Of a stretch of 33,771 bases of DNA, positions 16,026 to 23,991 are shown piece after piece (the first letter of the stretch is position 1; each line of letters opens with the position of its first letter). Made by a program: the position numbers and the translations under genes. The stretch is from JASGDC01 sp047605865 (GTDB taxonomy: Bacteria; Actinomycetota; Actinomycetes; Actinomycetales; Micrococcaceae). The stretch is taken from contig JASGFC010000018.1 in the NCBI GenBank assembly GCA_047605865.1, forward strand, positions 1 to 33,771. Reading direction: 5' to 3'. The notes beneath the pieces are model-generated. The model searched no databases. It was not told the origin of the DNA and worked only from the letters and a program-made list of their open reading frames with translations.

Positions 16026-17411
16026 ATGGAATTGTTTAAGTTTATACATCATGAAGATGAACCTGAGAAGCCAGCTCATTTACAAGGTATGGAACGTAAT
16101 GCCTATGTTCCAGCGATTATCGATGAATTAACTGTACATATTGCACAAACTTTCGGTAATCAAAAATTGGCTAAAATGTTTGAAATAGGAATGAAAAATA
16201 CCTTATTGACAACGTTTTATATTGAAGATGGTGGCAAATCCTTTGTGATTACTGGTGACATTCCAGCTATGTGGCTGCGTGACTCAACTACGCAGCTTCG
16301 TCCGTTTTTATTACTCTTAAAAAAACTAAACGATAAGAATTTTGACCAAAAATTTCATGATTTGATTGTTGGTGTTATTCGTAAACAAACTCAACTTATT
16401 GCTAAAGATCCTTACGCAAACGCTTTTAATGCAAGTGCAGTAGGGGCAGGCCATTCCAATGACGATTTATGTCAAAATCCGTGGGTTTGGGAAGAAAAAT
16501 ACGAAATCGATTCTTTAGCGTATCCAATGCAACTTGCATACCAAGTATGGAAAATAACAGGAGACGATAGCTTCTTTGACGAACAGTTCCGTCACAATTG
16601 CTACAGAATTCTAAAGCAATGGACTATTGAGCAAAATCATGAAGAGCAATCAAAGTACAGATTTATTCGCCAAACAAACAACCCTTTAGAAACTCTGCCA
16701 CGAGCTGGCAAAGGAAAAATGGTCAATACAACTGGCATGACATGGAGTGGATTCCGTCCTAGCGACGATGCTTGTACTTATAACTACAACATTCCTGCAA
16801 ACCTCTTCGCTGCTCAAGTCTTGAACTACATTCAAGAAATTGCTCAAGAAGTCTTTCAAGATTCAGATTTGCTTGAATATGCACAAAAACTAGGGCAAGA
16901 TATTCGTCAAGGTGTAGACCAGTACGGAACCATAGAACACCCAAAATTTGGCAGAATGTATGCCTATGAGGTTGATGGCTTTGGTCAATACTTATTGATA
17001 GATGATGGAAATATGCCTAGTCTGATGTCTTTGCCATTGACTGGGGGGATTTCAGTTCACGATGAGGTTTATAAAAATACTCGAGAATTCATTCTAAGCG
17101 AATACAATCCTTTCTACTACGTTGGCACAGCAGCTCGCGGGATTGGAAGCCCGCACACGCCAAACGAATATATTTGGCCCATTGCTTTATCTGTTCAAGG
17201 GATTACTGCTACTGACAAAAAAGAAAAACTGGCTATCATCCAAACTTTGCTTAACACTGATGCAGGCACTAACATGATGCACGAAAGTTTTCACAAGGAT
17301 GATCCAACGCTTTATACTCGTCATTGGTTTTCTTGGGCAAATTCTATGTTTTGCGAACTTTTATTACAACAGATTGGCTGTACCTCAGAGTATCTTTATA
17401 AAGACAAATAA
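16026..17411 (+). CDS. Glycoside hydrolase family 125 exo-alpha-1,6-mannosidase
   Basis: 461 residues, the usual GH125 (formerly DUF1237) length. The N-terminal GDIPAMWLRDSTTQLRPFL and SYNYNIPAN-like DDACTYNYNIPANLFA are diagnostic (the latter inside TTGMTWSGFRPSDDACTYNY); the (alpha/alpha)6 core ends with MHESFHKDD and RHWFSWANSMFCELLL. GH125 enzymes are inverting, metal-independent and trim non-reducing alpha-1,6-mannose. No signal peptide is seen, so it acts in the cytosol on imported mannosides. No glycan transporter or other glycosidase lies nearby. Expression probably starts at the ATG (TATAGT at -12 to -7), though AAAGG also lies 12 bases upstream. Divergent from the permease gene (46-base gap). 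Confidence 0.9.
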   Translation: MELFKFIHHEDEPEKPAHLQGMERNAYVPAIIDELTVHIAQTFGNQKLAKMFEIGMKNTLLTTFYIEDGGKSFVITGDIPAMWLRDSTTQLRPFLLLLKKLNDKNFDQKFHDLIVGVIRKQTQLIAKDPYANAFNASAVGAGHSNDDLCQNPWVWEEKYEIDSLAYPMQLAYQVWKITGDDSFFDEQFRHNCYRILKQWTIEQNHEEQSKYRFIRQTNNPLETLPRAGKGKMVNTTGMTWSGFRPSDDACTYNYNIPANLFAAQVLNYIQEIAQEVFQDSDLLEYAQKLGQDIRQGVDQYGTIEHPKFGRMYAYEVDGFGQYLLIDDGNMPSLMSLPLTGGISVHDEVYKNTREFILSEYNPFYYVGTAARGIGSPHTPNEYIWPIALSVQGITATDKKEKLAIIQTLLNTDAGTNMMHESFHKDDPTLYTRHWFSWANSMFCELLLQQIGCTSEYLYKDK

Positions 17412-17479
17412 CAGCAGGAACGTTACTTAATTGTTACGCAATCATGGAAGTACTCTCAGATACAACTAGTAGACTGAAA

Positions 17480-17499
17480 GTAAGTCATAGTTGACTTAC
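17480..17499. promoter_or_regulatory. Dyad upstream of the small 80-residue gene
   Basis: Perfect 8-bp arms GTAAGTCA and TGACTTAC around TAGT. It lies 26 bases before the ATG and just upstream of the AGGAGG ribosome-binding site, in the leader or promoter. It could be an operator; no T-run follows. Confidence 0.5.
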
Positions 17500-17525
17500 G
17501 TGTTAAGAAATCATAGGAGGACACA

Positions 17526-17768
17526 ATGTCAGGTCTAGGAGATCAATTCAAAAAAACAGCTCATGATGTAGCTGCAGGTGCAAAGAACCTTACTCATCAG
17601 GCTCACGATGGTATTAATCATCTAACTCATCACGATGATACAACAGCTACTGTTGCTGATGGTGTCGAGGATGTTACTGGCGATGTTACAGGTGCTACTC
17701 AGCAGGCTGCATCTAACGCTGAAGATGTAGCAATGGATGCTAAAAATGCAGCTGATGAGGCACTATAG
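17526..17768 (+). CDS. Small Ala/Asp/His-rich hypothetical protein
   Basis: 80 residues with a very strong ribosome-binding site (AGGAGG, 6 bases before the ATG) and a terminator right after it, so it is likely a real, well translated monocistronic gene. The chain is low-complexity and probably amphipathic helical: N-terminal MSGLGDQFKKTAHDVAAGAK, a His-rich middle (HDGINHLTHHDD), then repeats of the type EDVTGDVTGATQQAASNAED. No signal peptide, membrane segment or cysteine. The style resembles CsbD-like or LEA-like stress proteins and small MT0933-type proteins of actinobacteria, but I see no diagnostic motif. Function unknown. Confidence 0.65.
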   Translation: MSGLGDQFKKTAHDVAAGAKNLTHQAHDGINHLTHHDDTTATVADGVEDVTGDVTGATQQAASNAEDVAMDAKNAADEAL

Positions 17769-17793
17769 CCTTAAGCTCGTTGAGTAAAATTAA

Positions 17794-17827
17794 AAAATAA
17801 GGCCCGAGTAACTCGGGTCTTATTTTG
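17794..17827 (+). terminator. Terminator of the small 80-residue gene
   Basis: 15-bp stem (17794-17808 with 17812-17826; one G-T pair), loop TAA. A-rich on the left arm and T-rich on the right, so it may work both ways. Confidence 0.85.
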
Positions 17828-17900
17828 TGCCCTATTTATTTCTTAGGCTGTATGTTAGGATATCGTAAACCCAACTAATGCTTAAAGGAGAAATTTAGCT

Positions 17901-18833
17901 ATGACTTTTCATAAGAACATTACCGATGCTATTGGTAGTACACCTTTAGTACAGCTGAACCGAGTCACTGAAGATTCTGGTGCCGAGGTTTTTGTAAAAC
18001 TTGAACAAAATAATCCAGCAGGCAGTGTTAAAGACCGTATTGGTGTGGCTATCGTAGATTCTGCAGAAAAATCAGGACAATTACAAGCAGGTGGCACAAT
18101 CATTGAGGCTACTAGTGGTAATACTGGAATTGCTTTGGCTTTTGTTGGTGCTGCTCGTGGCTATAACGTTATTCTTACAATGCCAGAAACAATGAGTATT
18201 GAGCGCAGAAAGCTACTTAAAGCTTATGGTGCTCGCATTGTACTTACTGAAGGCCCACTAGGTATGCGTGGTGCAGTTGAGAAAGCAGAAGAAATTGCCA
18301 AAGAAACACCGAACTCTGTTTTAGCTCACCAGTTCAGTAATGAAGCCAACGTTAAGATTCATTACCGCACAACTGGACCTGAAATTTGGGAAGATACAGA
18401 TGGAGACATTGATATCTTTGTAGCTGGAATTGGAACTGGCGGAACAATTTCTGGTGCTGGCAAGTACCTCAAAGAGAAGAATCCTAAGCTGGAAGTTATT
18501 GCCGTGGAACCTGCAGATTCACCACTACTAACGGAAGGTAAAGCTGGTCCGCACAAAATTCAAGGTTTAGGTGCAAATTTTGTGCCAGAAATTCTTGATA
18601 GAGACATTTATGACGAAGTCATTGATGTTCAATTAGCCGATGCTATGAAAACTGCTAGAACACTTGGCACTGAAGAAGGAATTCTTCCAGGAATTTCTGG
18701 TGGTGCAGCAGTATATGCTGCTTTGCAAGTTGCTAATCGTAAAGAAAACAAAGGCAAAAAAATTGTAACTGTACTTCCAGACTATGGAGAACGTTATTTC
18801 TCAACTGTGCTTTTCGAAGATCTTAACGAGTAG
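17901..18833 (+). CDS. cysK: Cysteine synthase A (O-acetylserine sulfhydrylase)
   Basis: 310 residues, usual length. PLP enzyme converting O-acetylserine and sulfide to cysteine in the cytosol. PLP lysine in NNPAGSVKDRIG, the substrate loop TSGNTGIALA, phosphate-binding GIGTGGTISG and GISGGAAVYAAL are all present. AAAGGAG lies about 10 bases before the ATG. The gene is followed 17 bases later by cysE; the two products form the known cysteine synthase complex and make the two last steps of the pathway, so this is a two-gene operon. Confidence 0.96.
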   Translation: MTFHKNITDAIGSTPLVQLNRVTEDSGAEVFVKLEQNNPAGSVKDRIGVAIVDSAEKSGQLQAGGTIIEATSGNTGIALAFVGAARGYNVILTMPETMSIERRKLLKAYGARIVLTEGPLGMRGAVEKAEEIAKETPNSVLAHQFSNEANVKIHYRTTGPEIWEDTDGDIDIFVAGIGTGGTISGAGKYLKEKNPKLEVIAVEPADSPLLTEGKAGPHKIQGLGANFVPEILDRDIYDEVIDVQLADAMKTARTLGTEEGILPGISGGAAVYAALQVANRKENKGKKIVTVLPDYGERYFSTVLFEDLNE

Positions 18834-18850
18834 TTTTTTGCTGTTTTTTC

Positions 18851-19417
18851 ATGAAATTCATCAAACGCATCAAAGAAGATATTTCTTTTGCTAGAGAAAA
18901 TGATCCTGCTGCTCGAAGTAATGTAGAAGTTCTTTTGACTTCTTCAGGGTTGCATGCCGTGTGGAGCCATAGAATTTCTCATGCTTTGTGGCAGCGGGGT
19001 TTGCGAACAACTCCACGAGTTTTTTCACAATTTTCGCGTTTTCTCACCGGTGTAGAAATACATCCCGGAGCTACCTTAGGCAATCGTGTTTTTATAGATC
19101 ATGGTATGGGTGTTGTTATTGGAGAAACAGCTGAAGTTGGCAATGATGTTCTTATTTATCATGGCGTAACTCTAGGTGGAACTGGGCATGAAAAGTGTAA
19201 AAGGCATCCTACTGTAGGCAACCGTTCTATTATCGGTGCTGGAGCTAAGTTGTTGGGCAACATAAAAATCGGAGCAGATAGTGCTGTTGGCGCAAATGCT
19301 GTTGTTGTTAATTCTGCTCCTGAGTGGAGTACACTTATTGGGATCCCAGCGCAACAAAGACCACGGAAAAGGTTTCCAGCTGAGAAACCAGATGCTAGTG
19401 ATTTCTATGAAATCTAA
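18851..19417 (+). CDS. cysE: Serine O-acetyltransferase
   Basis: 188 residues, the short form common in actinobacteria and Gram-positives. It acetylates serine with acetyl-CoA to feed CysK. The left-handed beta-helix hexapeptide repeats span about residues 70-165 with the catalytic segment IDHGMGVVIGETAEVGNDV and the acetyl-CoA loop GVTLGGTGHEKCKRHPTVG. C-terminal tail ends DFYEI; the terminal Ile fits the residue that docks in the CysK active site. No clear Shine-Dalgarno precedes the ATG, so coupling to cysK is probable. It ends 6 bases before the end of the convergent DUF3052 gene. Confidence 0.95.
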   Translation: MKFIKRIKEDISFARENDPAARSNVEVLLTSSGLHAVWSHRISHALWQRGLRTTPRVFSQFSRFLTGVEIHPGATLGNRVFIDHGMGVVIGETAEVGNDVLIYHGVTLGGTGHEKCKRHPTVGNRSIIGAGAKLLGNIKIGADSAVGANAVVVNSAPEWSTLIGIPAQQRPRKRFPAEKPDASDFYEI

Positions 19418-19423
19418 GTAGCT

Positions 19424-19840
19424 TTACCGTTTCTTCCTCGCTACTAATCCAGTTGCAACCCAATCTGGCCCAATATTAATTCCAGCTGAAGCGTTCATGC
19501 CAGTTGTTTGTGCAGCTTCTTGAATATCAGCAGGATCAACATATTCTTCACGTCCAGGCTTTTGCGTGAGCACAATAATGCGACCACCTTCAGACAGAGT
19601 TGGCATGATATCTACAATATTGTCTGTAAGATCTCCATCATTTTCACGCCACCATAAAATAGAAGAGTCTACTACTTCTTGATCATCATCATAGAGTAAT
19701 TCTGACCCAATGGTATCTTCTAGTACGTCACGGAAGTCGAAATCGACGTCATCGTCATATCCGAATTCTTGAACAATATCGTTGGTTTTGAAACCAAGTT
19801 TGCTTACTGCTGTTGTGGCAGTAGGCGCAGAGTTAGTCAA
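19424..19840 (-). CDS. DUF3052 domain protein (actinobacteria-specific)
   Basis: 138 residues. Matches the DUF3052 layout: KLGFKTNDIVQEFGYDDDVD, acidic segment, VVDSSILWWRENDGDLTDNI and GGRIIVLTQKPGREEYVDP, ending NIGPDWVATGLVARK. No catalytic motif or membrane segment; function unknown. The start is TTG at 19840, supported by AGAAAGG 7 bases upstream and by a full-length family N-terminus. It is divergent from aceE, an arrangement conserved widely in actinobacteria (family knowledge), which hints at a link with pyruvate dehydrogenase or growth control, but this is inference. Confidence 0.87.
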   Translation of the reverse strand: MTNSAPTATTAVSKLGFKTNDIVQEFGYDDDVDFDFRDVLEDTIGSELLYDDDQEVVDSSILWWRENDGDLTDNIVDIMPTLSEGGRIIVLTQKPGREEYVDPADIQEAAQTTGMNASAGINIGPDWVATGLVARKKR

Positions 19841-19930
19841 GGTACTACCTTTCTAAAGTGTCAATAGATAAAACTATCTTAAAATAATTTTGCTATTTTT
19901 GCCTAAGCCACAGCGTAAGAAGTGACTATT

Positions 19931-19959
19931 TTGAATAAAGGTGCGAAAATAGGTATAAA
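19931..19959 (+). promoter_or_regulatory. Promoter of aceE
   Basis: TTGAAT (19931-19936), 17-base spacer, TATAAA (19954-19959). Transcription should start near 19966, giving a leader of about 31 bases. Confidence 0.75.
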
Positions 19960-19978
19960 CTCTGTTTACAGTTTATAC
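19953..19978. promoter_or_regulatory. Candidate operator dyad over the aceE -10 box and start site
   Basis: Perfect 9-bp arms GTATAAACT (19953-19961) and AGTTTATAC (19970-19978) with an 8-base spacer. The left arm contains the -10 box and the spacer holds the expected start site. As RNA the 5' part would be cut off, so a protein operator fits better than a hairpin. Confidence 0.65.
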
Positions 19979-19996
19979 GAAAAGAGGTAGAGCACA

Positions 19997-22729
19997 TTGT
20001 CTGCACAAGATCAAAACCCATCACTTATTACTGATCCTGAAGTCTACGCAACAGATACTGATCCAAAAGAAACTCAAGAATGGGTTGATGCCCTCAATAG
20101 TGTTATCTCAAATCAAGGTACTGACCGCGCTGCATATGTTTTGGACAAAGTTGTTCAGTCAGCACAGCGTGAAGATGTTAACGTCAACGCTATCAATACC
20201 GACTACGTCAATACTATTTCAGCCGATGAAGAGCCAGAATATCCTGGAGATCTCGAAACAGAACAAAAACTTGAAAATGCAATCCGTTGGAATGCGGCAG
20301 TTATGGTTCACCGTGCTAACCGTCCTGGAGTTGGTGTTGGTGGTCACATTTCTACATATGCTGGTGCTGCAACCATGTATGAAACAGGTTTCAACCACTT
20401 TTGGAAAGGTAAAGATCACGCAGAAAGTGGAGATCATATCTACTTCCAAGGTCACGCTTCTCCTGGTATGTATGCACGAGCTTTCCTTGAAGGTCGCCTC
20501 ACTGAAGAGCAACTTGCTGGTTTCCGTCAGGAAAAATCTGTACCTGGTGGAGTTCCATCCTACCCACACCCTCGTTTAATGCCAGATTTTTGGGAGTTCC
20601 CAACTGTGTCAATGGGGCTTGGACCTATCAACGCTATCTATCAGGCGCAGTCAGATAAGTACCTGATGAATCGTGGTCTTAAAGATACTTCACAAGAACA
20701 AGTGTGGGCTTTCCTCGGCGATGGCGAAATGGATGAGGTTGAATCACGCGGTATGCTTCAAACTGCTGCAAATGACAAACTAGACAATCTAAATTTCGTC
20801 ATTAGTTGTAATATGCAGCGTCTTGATGGGCCAGTTCGTGGTAACGGCAAGATTATGCAAGAGCTTGAAGCATTCTTCAAAGGTGCACGATGGAACGTTA
20901 TTAAAGTTGTGACAGCTTCTGAATGGGACGAACTTTTCGCTAAAGATACTTCTGGTAAGTTAGTGCAGTTGTTCAATGAAACCCCTGACGGAGATTTCCA
21001 AACATATTCAACAGAAGATGGTGCGTTTATTCGCGAAAACTTCTTCAACCGTTACCCAGAAACTGCAGAACTTGTTAAAGACATGACAGATGACCAAATT
21101 TGGAATCTTCGCCGTGGTGGTCATGATGCAAAGAAACTATATGCAGCCTATAAAGCTGCTACAGAACATAAAGGTCAACCAACTGTTATTTTGGTCAATA
21201 ACGTTAAAGGTTACGGCATGGGACCAACATTTGAAGGGCGTAATGCAACCCACCAGATGAAGAAAATGAGCATTGATGATCTCAAACGTTTACGTGACCA
21301 TCTTGGTGCTCCGTTCACCGATGAACAACTTGAAGCTAATGACCACTGGACCCCTCCTTTCTGGACTCCTGATGCATCAGCTCCTGAAATACAGTATTTA
21401 CAAAACCAGCGCAAAGAGCTAGGTGGTTATTTACCTGAACGCCGTGTTCAAGCAAATACCATGACACTGCCTTCTGAAAAATCTTATGCCATTGCTGATA
21501 AAGGTTCTGGAAAGAATGAAGCTGCCACTACTATGGCCTTTGTAAGGTTATTAAAAGATTTGACTCGTGATAAAGAGTTTGGCAAGCATATCGTGCCAAT
21601 TATCCCTGATGAGGCACGTACTTTTGGTATGGACTCTTTCTTCCCAACAGCAAAGATTTACAATCCTAATGGACAACACTATATTTCAGTAGACCGTAAC
21701 ATCATGCTTGCATACAAAGAAGCTCCTGATGGTCAAATTATTCATGTGGGTATTAATGAAGCTGGTGCTGTGGCAGCTTTCACTGCAGCTGGAACGGCAT
21801 ATGCTACTCACGGTGTTCCATTGATTCCTATTTACATCTTCTACTCAATGTTTGGTTTCCAACGTACAGCTGATGCTATTTGGGCTGCTGCAGATCAAAT
21901 GTCTCGTGGCTTTTTAGTTGGAGCTACTGCAGGGCGAACTACACTTGCAGGTGAAGGTCTACAGCACGCTGATGGACATTCTCTTGTATTAGCAGAAACT
22001 AATCCTGCTGTTCGTGCCTATGACCCAGCTTTCGGTTATGAAATTGGTGTCATTGTTAAACGAGGTCTTGAAGAAATGTATGGTGACCACGATGGCGATC
22101 ACAACAAAATCTACTACCTCACTGTTTACAATGAGCCAATGGTTCAGCCAGCTAAGCCAGAAAATCTGGATGAAGAAGGCGTTATCAAAGGTATGTATCT
22201 TTTGAAAGAATCTAAGGCTCAAGGTCCAAAAGCGCAGCTGCTTGCTTCTGGTGTTGGTGTTCCTTGGATTCTTGAAGCACAAGAAATTCTTGCGGAAGAA
22301 TGGGGTGTTTCTGCCGATGTATGGTCTGTAACTTCTTGGAACGAGTTGCGACGTGATGGCCTTGCTCAGGAATCTAAGATTCTCAAAGGCGAAGAACCAG
22401 ATATGCCGTATGTTACTCAAAGGTTAAAAGATACTGAAGGCCCAGTTATCGCAACTTCTGATTGGAATACACAAGTTCCAGATATGATTAGCCAATATGT
22501 TCCAAATCCTTATGCAGTGCTTGGAGCAGATGACTTCGGTTTTGCTGATACTCGCCCGGCTGCTCGCCGTTGGTTCAAGATTGATTCACATTGTGTTGTG
22601 GTTCGTACACTGCACATGCTTGAGACTTCTGGTGAAATACCTCAAGGCACAGCAGCTAAGGCTTACCGTAAGTATCAGATTGACAATGTTAATGCTGGAC
22701 AATCTGGCGGTGCTGGCGGAGATTCATAA
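19997..22729 (+). CDS. aceE: Pyruvate dehydrogenase E1 component, homodimeric type
   Basis: 910 residues. Thiamine-diphosphate enzyme that decarboxylates pyruvate and transfers acetyl to the E2 lipoyl domain. N-terminal transketolase part: HISTYAGAATMYETGFNHFW, YFQGHASPGMYARAFLEGRL; TPP-binding GDGEMDEVESRG with the downstream NLNFVISCNMQRLDGPVRGN; pyrimidine-domain part: IIPDEARTFGMDSFFP, GINEAGAVAAFTAAGTAYAT, FYSMFGFQRTADAIWAA; C-terminal domain to the Ser/Gly-rich tail. Length matches AceE (about 890-920). The start is TTG, with AGAGG 9 bases upstream. E2, E3 and lipoate genes are not adjacent, as usual in actinobacteria. A dyad over the promoter suggests a dedicated repressor. Confidence 0.97.
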   Translation: MSAQDQNPSLITDPEVYATDTDPKETQEWVDALNSVISNQGTDRAAYVLDKVVQSAQREDVNVNAINTDYVNTISADEEPEYPGDLETEQKLENAIRWNAAVMVHRANRPGVGVGGHISTYAGAATMYETGFNHFWKGKDHAESGDHIYFQGHASPGMYARAFLEGRLTEEQLAGFRQEKSVPGGVPSYPHPRLMPDFWEFPTVSMGLGPINAIYQAQSDKYLMNRGLKDTSQEQVWAFLGDGEMDEVESRGMLQTAANDKLDNLNFVISCNMQRLDGPVRGNGKIMQELEAFFKGARWNVIKVVTASEWDELFAKDTSGKLVQLFNETPDGDFQTYSTEDGAFIRENFFNRYPETAELVKDMTDDQIWNLRRGGHDAKKLYAAYKAATEHKGQPTVILVNNVKGYGMGPTFEGRNATHQMKKMSIDDLKRLRDHLGAPFTDEQLEANDHWTPPFWTPDASAPEIQYLQNQRKELGGYLPERRVQANTMTLPSEKSYAIADKGSGKNEAATTMAFVRLLKDLTRDKEFGKHIVPIIPDEARTFGMDSFFPTAKIYNPNGQHYISVDRNIMLAYKEAPDGQIIHVGINEAGAVAAFTAAGTAYATHGVPLIPIYIFYSMFGFQRTADAIWAAADQMSRGFLVGATAGRTTLAGEGLQHADGHSLVLAETNPAVRAYDPAFGYEIGVIVKRGLEEMYGDHDGDHNKIYYLTVYNEPMVQPAKPENLDEEGVIKGMYLLKESKAQGPKAQLLASGVGVPWILEAQEILAEEWGVSADVWSVTSWNELRRDGLAQESKILKGEEPDMPYVTQRLKDTEGPVIATSDWNTQVPDMISQYVPNPYAVLGADDFGFADTRPAARRWFKIDSHCVVVRTLHMLETSGEIPQGTAAKAYRKYQIDNVNAGQSGGAGGDS

Positions 22730-22740
22730 GCCACTTTCTC

Positions 22741-22797
22741 CAAGTCAGCTGTTTTGTTGCACATTTTCCCTTTAAATGTAACAAAGCGGCTGACTTG
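22741..22797. terminator. Long stem-loop between convergent aceE and msrA
   Basis: CAAGTCAGC at 22741-22749 pairs with GCTGACTTG at 22789-22797; further pairing inside (TTTGTT with AACAAA, ACATTT with AAATGT) gives a long, imperfect hairpin. No clean T-run follows on the plus strand, so it may stop RNA polymerase weakly or protect 3' ends. Confidence 0.55.
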
Positions 22798-22819
22798 CTG
22801 TTTAAGTTACGGAGTACGC

Positions 22820-23341
22820 TTAACTCATCCAGTTAGTAAACTGTGCTCGCACCTTCGCTACTTTTGCTGAAACAACTGCTTGACAGTAGCCAGCATCAGG
22901 ATTCTTCGCATAGTAGTTCTGATGATAATCTTCAGCGGGGTAGAACGTTTCAAGTGGCTCAATCTTTGTTACGAGAGGCTTGTCCCAATATTGCTGTGCA
23001 CGATGTGCTGCAGCTTCGAAAACTTTTTTCTGCTCTTCATTCTGATAAAACATGGCAGAACGATACTGAGTCCCAACATCGGCACCTTGCCGATTCAGCG
23101 AAGTAGGGTCATGCATCGTGAAAAACATGTCAAGAATTACTTCAGAAGGAATAATGGATTCATCAAAAGTAAGTTTCACTACTTCTGCATGACCTGTTCT
23201 TTGGGAACAGACTTGCTCATAGCTAGGATTTGCTGTAGTGCCTCCACTGTAACCACAGCTGATACTGGTTACGCCTTTAACGTCTGAGTAAGCAGCATCT
23301 AAACACCAAAAGCATCCACCGCCAAGAATATATGTAGTCAT
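22820..23341 (-). CDS. msrA: Peptide methionine sulfoxide reductase MsrA
   Basis: 173 residues from the ATG at 23341. It repairs oxidised methionine (S-epimer) using thioredoxin. The catalytic GGGCFWCLDAAY has nucleophile C10; GYSGG, the YRSAMFY motif and AEDYHQNYYAKNP are all present, with a late Cys in GYCQA as resolving candidate. The start is chosen because MsrA normally begins a few residues before GGGCFWC, and because TACAAT lies exactly at -12 to -7 (23348-23353 minus strand), with no Shine-Dalgarno: a probable leaderless mRNA. A longer GTG start at 23371 also lacks a ribosome-binding site. Divergent from the GNAT gene by 53 bases. Confidence 0.93.
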   Translation of the reverse strand: MTTYILGGGCFWCLDAAYSDVKGVTSISCGYSGGTTANPSYEQVCSQRTGHAEVVKLTFDESIIPSEVILDMFFTMHDPTSLNRQGADVGTQYRSAMFYQNEEQKKVFEAAAHRAQQYWDKPLVTKIEPLETFYPAEDYHQNYYAKNPDAGYCQAVVSAKVAKVRAQFTNWMS

Positions 23342-23347
23342 GACATT

Positions 23348-23388
23348 ATTGTAGATGATTTCGTTCTGCACTTTAAGAGTATTAAACT
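23348..23388. promoter_or_regulatory. Back-to-back leaderless-type -10 boxes for msrA and the GNAT gene
   Basis: Minus strand TACAAT (23348-23353) and plus strand TAAACT (23383-23388). Each lies at -12 to -7 from its start codon, so both RNAs should begin at the A of ATG. The -35 elements are poor matches. Confidence 0.5.
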
Positions 23389-23394
23389 GTAACT

Positions 23395-23991
23395 ATGACT
23401 CATATGCGTACCTTTAAGCCAATGGATGCTCCTGGTGTATATCGTCTTGGTATTCAAACTGCTATGCAGGGAAGAATCATTGAAGATTCCTTTAATAATC
23501 AAGACCTCTATGGCCATGTTTTTGTTGGACCTTATATTTTCCACGACCCTACACATACTGTTGTAGCGGTTGATGAATACGGAATTAATGGCTACATGGC
23601 TGTTTCTCAACACGTTGGAAAAATGGAAGCTTGGGCGCATCGAAACTGGTGGCCCCTGTTACAAGATCAATACCCAGAGAGAGCTTTGAACTACACTCCT
23701 TTTGAACAGAACTTGGTGCATATGATTCATCATCCAGTGTTAACGCCAAGAGATATCATTGAGAATTACCCAGTAAAAGTAGATATTAGAGTTGGTGAAC
23801 GCCTTGACCATGAAGATTCCATTGAACAGCTGTTAACAACGTTCATGGATCAGCAATGGTCTCGAGGAGTCCTTGGGATACACACAGATATTCCTGCCAA
23901 TGATCAACAATCAAAGAAGATTTTTGTTGATGCAGGCTTTGTAGAAGATCAAGACATTTCATCACATATTCGCATGGTAAGGAGCCTTTAG
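23395..23991 (+). CDS. GNAT-like N-acetyltransferase family protein
   Basis: 198 residues. The pattern RTFKPMDAPGVYRLGIQTAM, GYMAVSQHVGKMEAWAHRNWW PLL, DIRVGERLDHEDSIEQLL and NDQQSKKIFVDAGFVED is GNAT-like (central beta strands, then the C-terminal N-x-x-A/S-x-x-x-Y/F-x-x-x-GF type signature). It resembles the acetyltransferase-like proteins related to the C-terminal part of eukaryotic O-GlcNAcase. The acetyl-CoA pyrophosphate loop (Q/RxxGxG/A) is not clear: only QQWSRGVLGIH is seen, so catalytic activity is uncertain. The ATG has TAAACT at -12 to -7 and no Shine-Dalgarno. Its TAG overlaps the nif3 GTG by one base. Confidence 0.68.
   Translation: MTHMRTFKPMDAPGVYRLGIQTAMQGRIIEDSFNNQDLYGHVFVGPYIFHDPTHTVVAVDEYGINGYMAVSQHVGKMEAWAHRNWWPLLQDQYPERALNYTPFEQNLVHMIHHPVLTPRDIIENYPVKVDIRVGERLDHEDSIEQLLTTFMDQQWSRGVLGIHTDIPANDQQSKKIFVDAGFVEDQDISSHIRMVRSL

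Noticed and set aside
22880..23287. Plus-strand reading frame of 135 codons
   Set aside because: It is antisense to msrA, whose catalytic motifs make it certain.
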